5,982 bases of DNA, from assembly GCA_027886785.1 (NCBI GenBank), contig JAPCJV010000132.1:1-5982 (forward strand), given 5' to 3'. This document shows positions 5,810 through 5,982 of this stretch, one piece after another (position 1 is the stretch's first letter; every line of letters begins with the position of its first letter). The DNA comes from Nitrososphaerota archaeon. GTDB lineage: Archaea; Thermoproteota; Nitrososphaeria; Nitrososphaerales; CADDZS01. The position numbers were made by a program, and so were the translations under genes. The notes under the pieces are model-generated. The model made no database searches. It had not been told where the DNA came from and saw nothing but the letters and a program-made list of their open reading frames with translations.

Positions 5810-5982
5810 CTAGATACTCTGGATTTTTTGCAAGATCGCCTGAGCGGCGTTGTGACCGGGTGCCCCGGTTACCTCTCCCCCGGGGTGCGTGCCGGCCCCG
5901 CAAAGGTACAGGTTTGCTATTGGAGTTGCGTAGCGACTCCAACCAGGAATGGGTCTAGACGAAAAGGTCTGGCCAGGAATCA
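5810..5982 (-). CDS. C-terminal end of a phytoene-desaturase-like FAD oxidoreductase (COG1233), N-terminus beyond window
   Basis: Only the last 56 residues and a TAG stop at 5812-5810 are inside the window. My translation contains RPIPGWSRYATPIANLYLCG, then AGTHPGGEVTGAPGHNAA, then QAILQKIQSI. The block NLYLCGAGTHPGGxVTGAPGxNAA is the C-terminal FAD-contacting motif of COG1233 amine-oxidase-fold flavoproteins (phytoene desaturase/PYROXD2-like), which oxidise or isomerise hydrophobic substrates. The group is broad, so a carotenoid role should not be assumed. The gene converges on the aldolase, with 57 bases between the two stops and no obvious terminator hairpin or T-run. Confidence 0.9.
   Translation of the reverse strand, partial: IPGQTFSSRPIPGWSRYATPIANLYLCGAGTHPGGEVTGAPGHNAAQAILQKIQSI

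Noticed and set aside
5718..5942. Minus-strand 74-codon frame across the aldolase 3' end
   Set aside because: It overlaps the conserved end of the FAD oxidoreductase in a different frame and the aldolase tail. The NLYLCGAGTHPGG frame is clearly the real one.
1..5982. CRISPR arrays, tRNA or rRNA genes, transposases, phage or defence genes
   Set aside because: I looked for these on both strands and found no spaced repeats, cloverleaf patterns or recognisable protein motifs.

Overview
This is a metabolic stretch of what is most likely an archaeal chromosome. The evidence is indirect. AT-rich TATA-type elements lie about 25-55 bases upstream of several starts, one start is nearly leaderless, and Shine-Dalgarno sequences are hard to find. 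The solute-binding protein has an N-terminal membrane anchor followed by a long Ser/Thr-rich stalk, a layout common in archaeal binding proteins. From memory, the protein families resemble those of heterotrophic Thermoproteota/Thaumarchaeota-type archaea, but I could not test placement at any finer rank. Base composition is close to balanced.

Layout from left to right. (1) 1-1196, minus strand: most of a family 5 (peptide/oligosaccharide type) ABC solute-binding protein, its C-terminus cut by the window edge, with a TATA-like element near 1249 and an inverted repeat behind it. (2) 1197-1807: about 600 bases with no intact gene. It holds two decayed plus-strand remnants: the N-terminal strand of a metallo-beta-lactamase-fold protein (about 1353-1529) and the C-terminal end of a Gfo/Idh/MocA dehydrogenase (about 1484-1672, with a stop and two compensating frameshifts). 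(3) 1808 to about 2935, minus: a nearly full-length Gfo/Idh/MocA oxidoreductase with no standard start codon in frame for its Rossmann N-terminus. A 1-base slip in a GGG run would connect it to a well-placed ATG at 2976. (4) 3089-4696, minus: a 12-helix APC-superfamily permease with a TTG start. An in-frame ATG 36 bases upstream is followed almost at once by TAA. (5) 4859-5752, plus: a DHDPS/NAL-family class I aldolase or dehydratase with an almost leaderless promoter, divergent from the permease. (6) 5810-5982, minus: the last 56 residues of a COG1233-type (phytoene-desaturase-like) FAD oxidoreductase, convergent with the aldolase.

Read together, the permease, the Gfo/Idh enzyme and the divergent aldolase look like a small catabolic cluster: uptake of an organic or sugar acid or amino compound, an NAD(P)-dependent oxidation, then retro-aldol cleavage or dehydration. 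The aldolase keeps the Schiff-base Lys and catalytic Tyr but lacks the Arg that marks true dihydrodipicolinate synthase, so lysine biosynthesis is unlikely. I see no CRISPR array, RNA gene, transposase, phage gene or defence system. The points most worth a second look are the two damaged or ambiguous gene starts and the gene remnants at 1335-1672.
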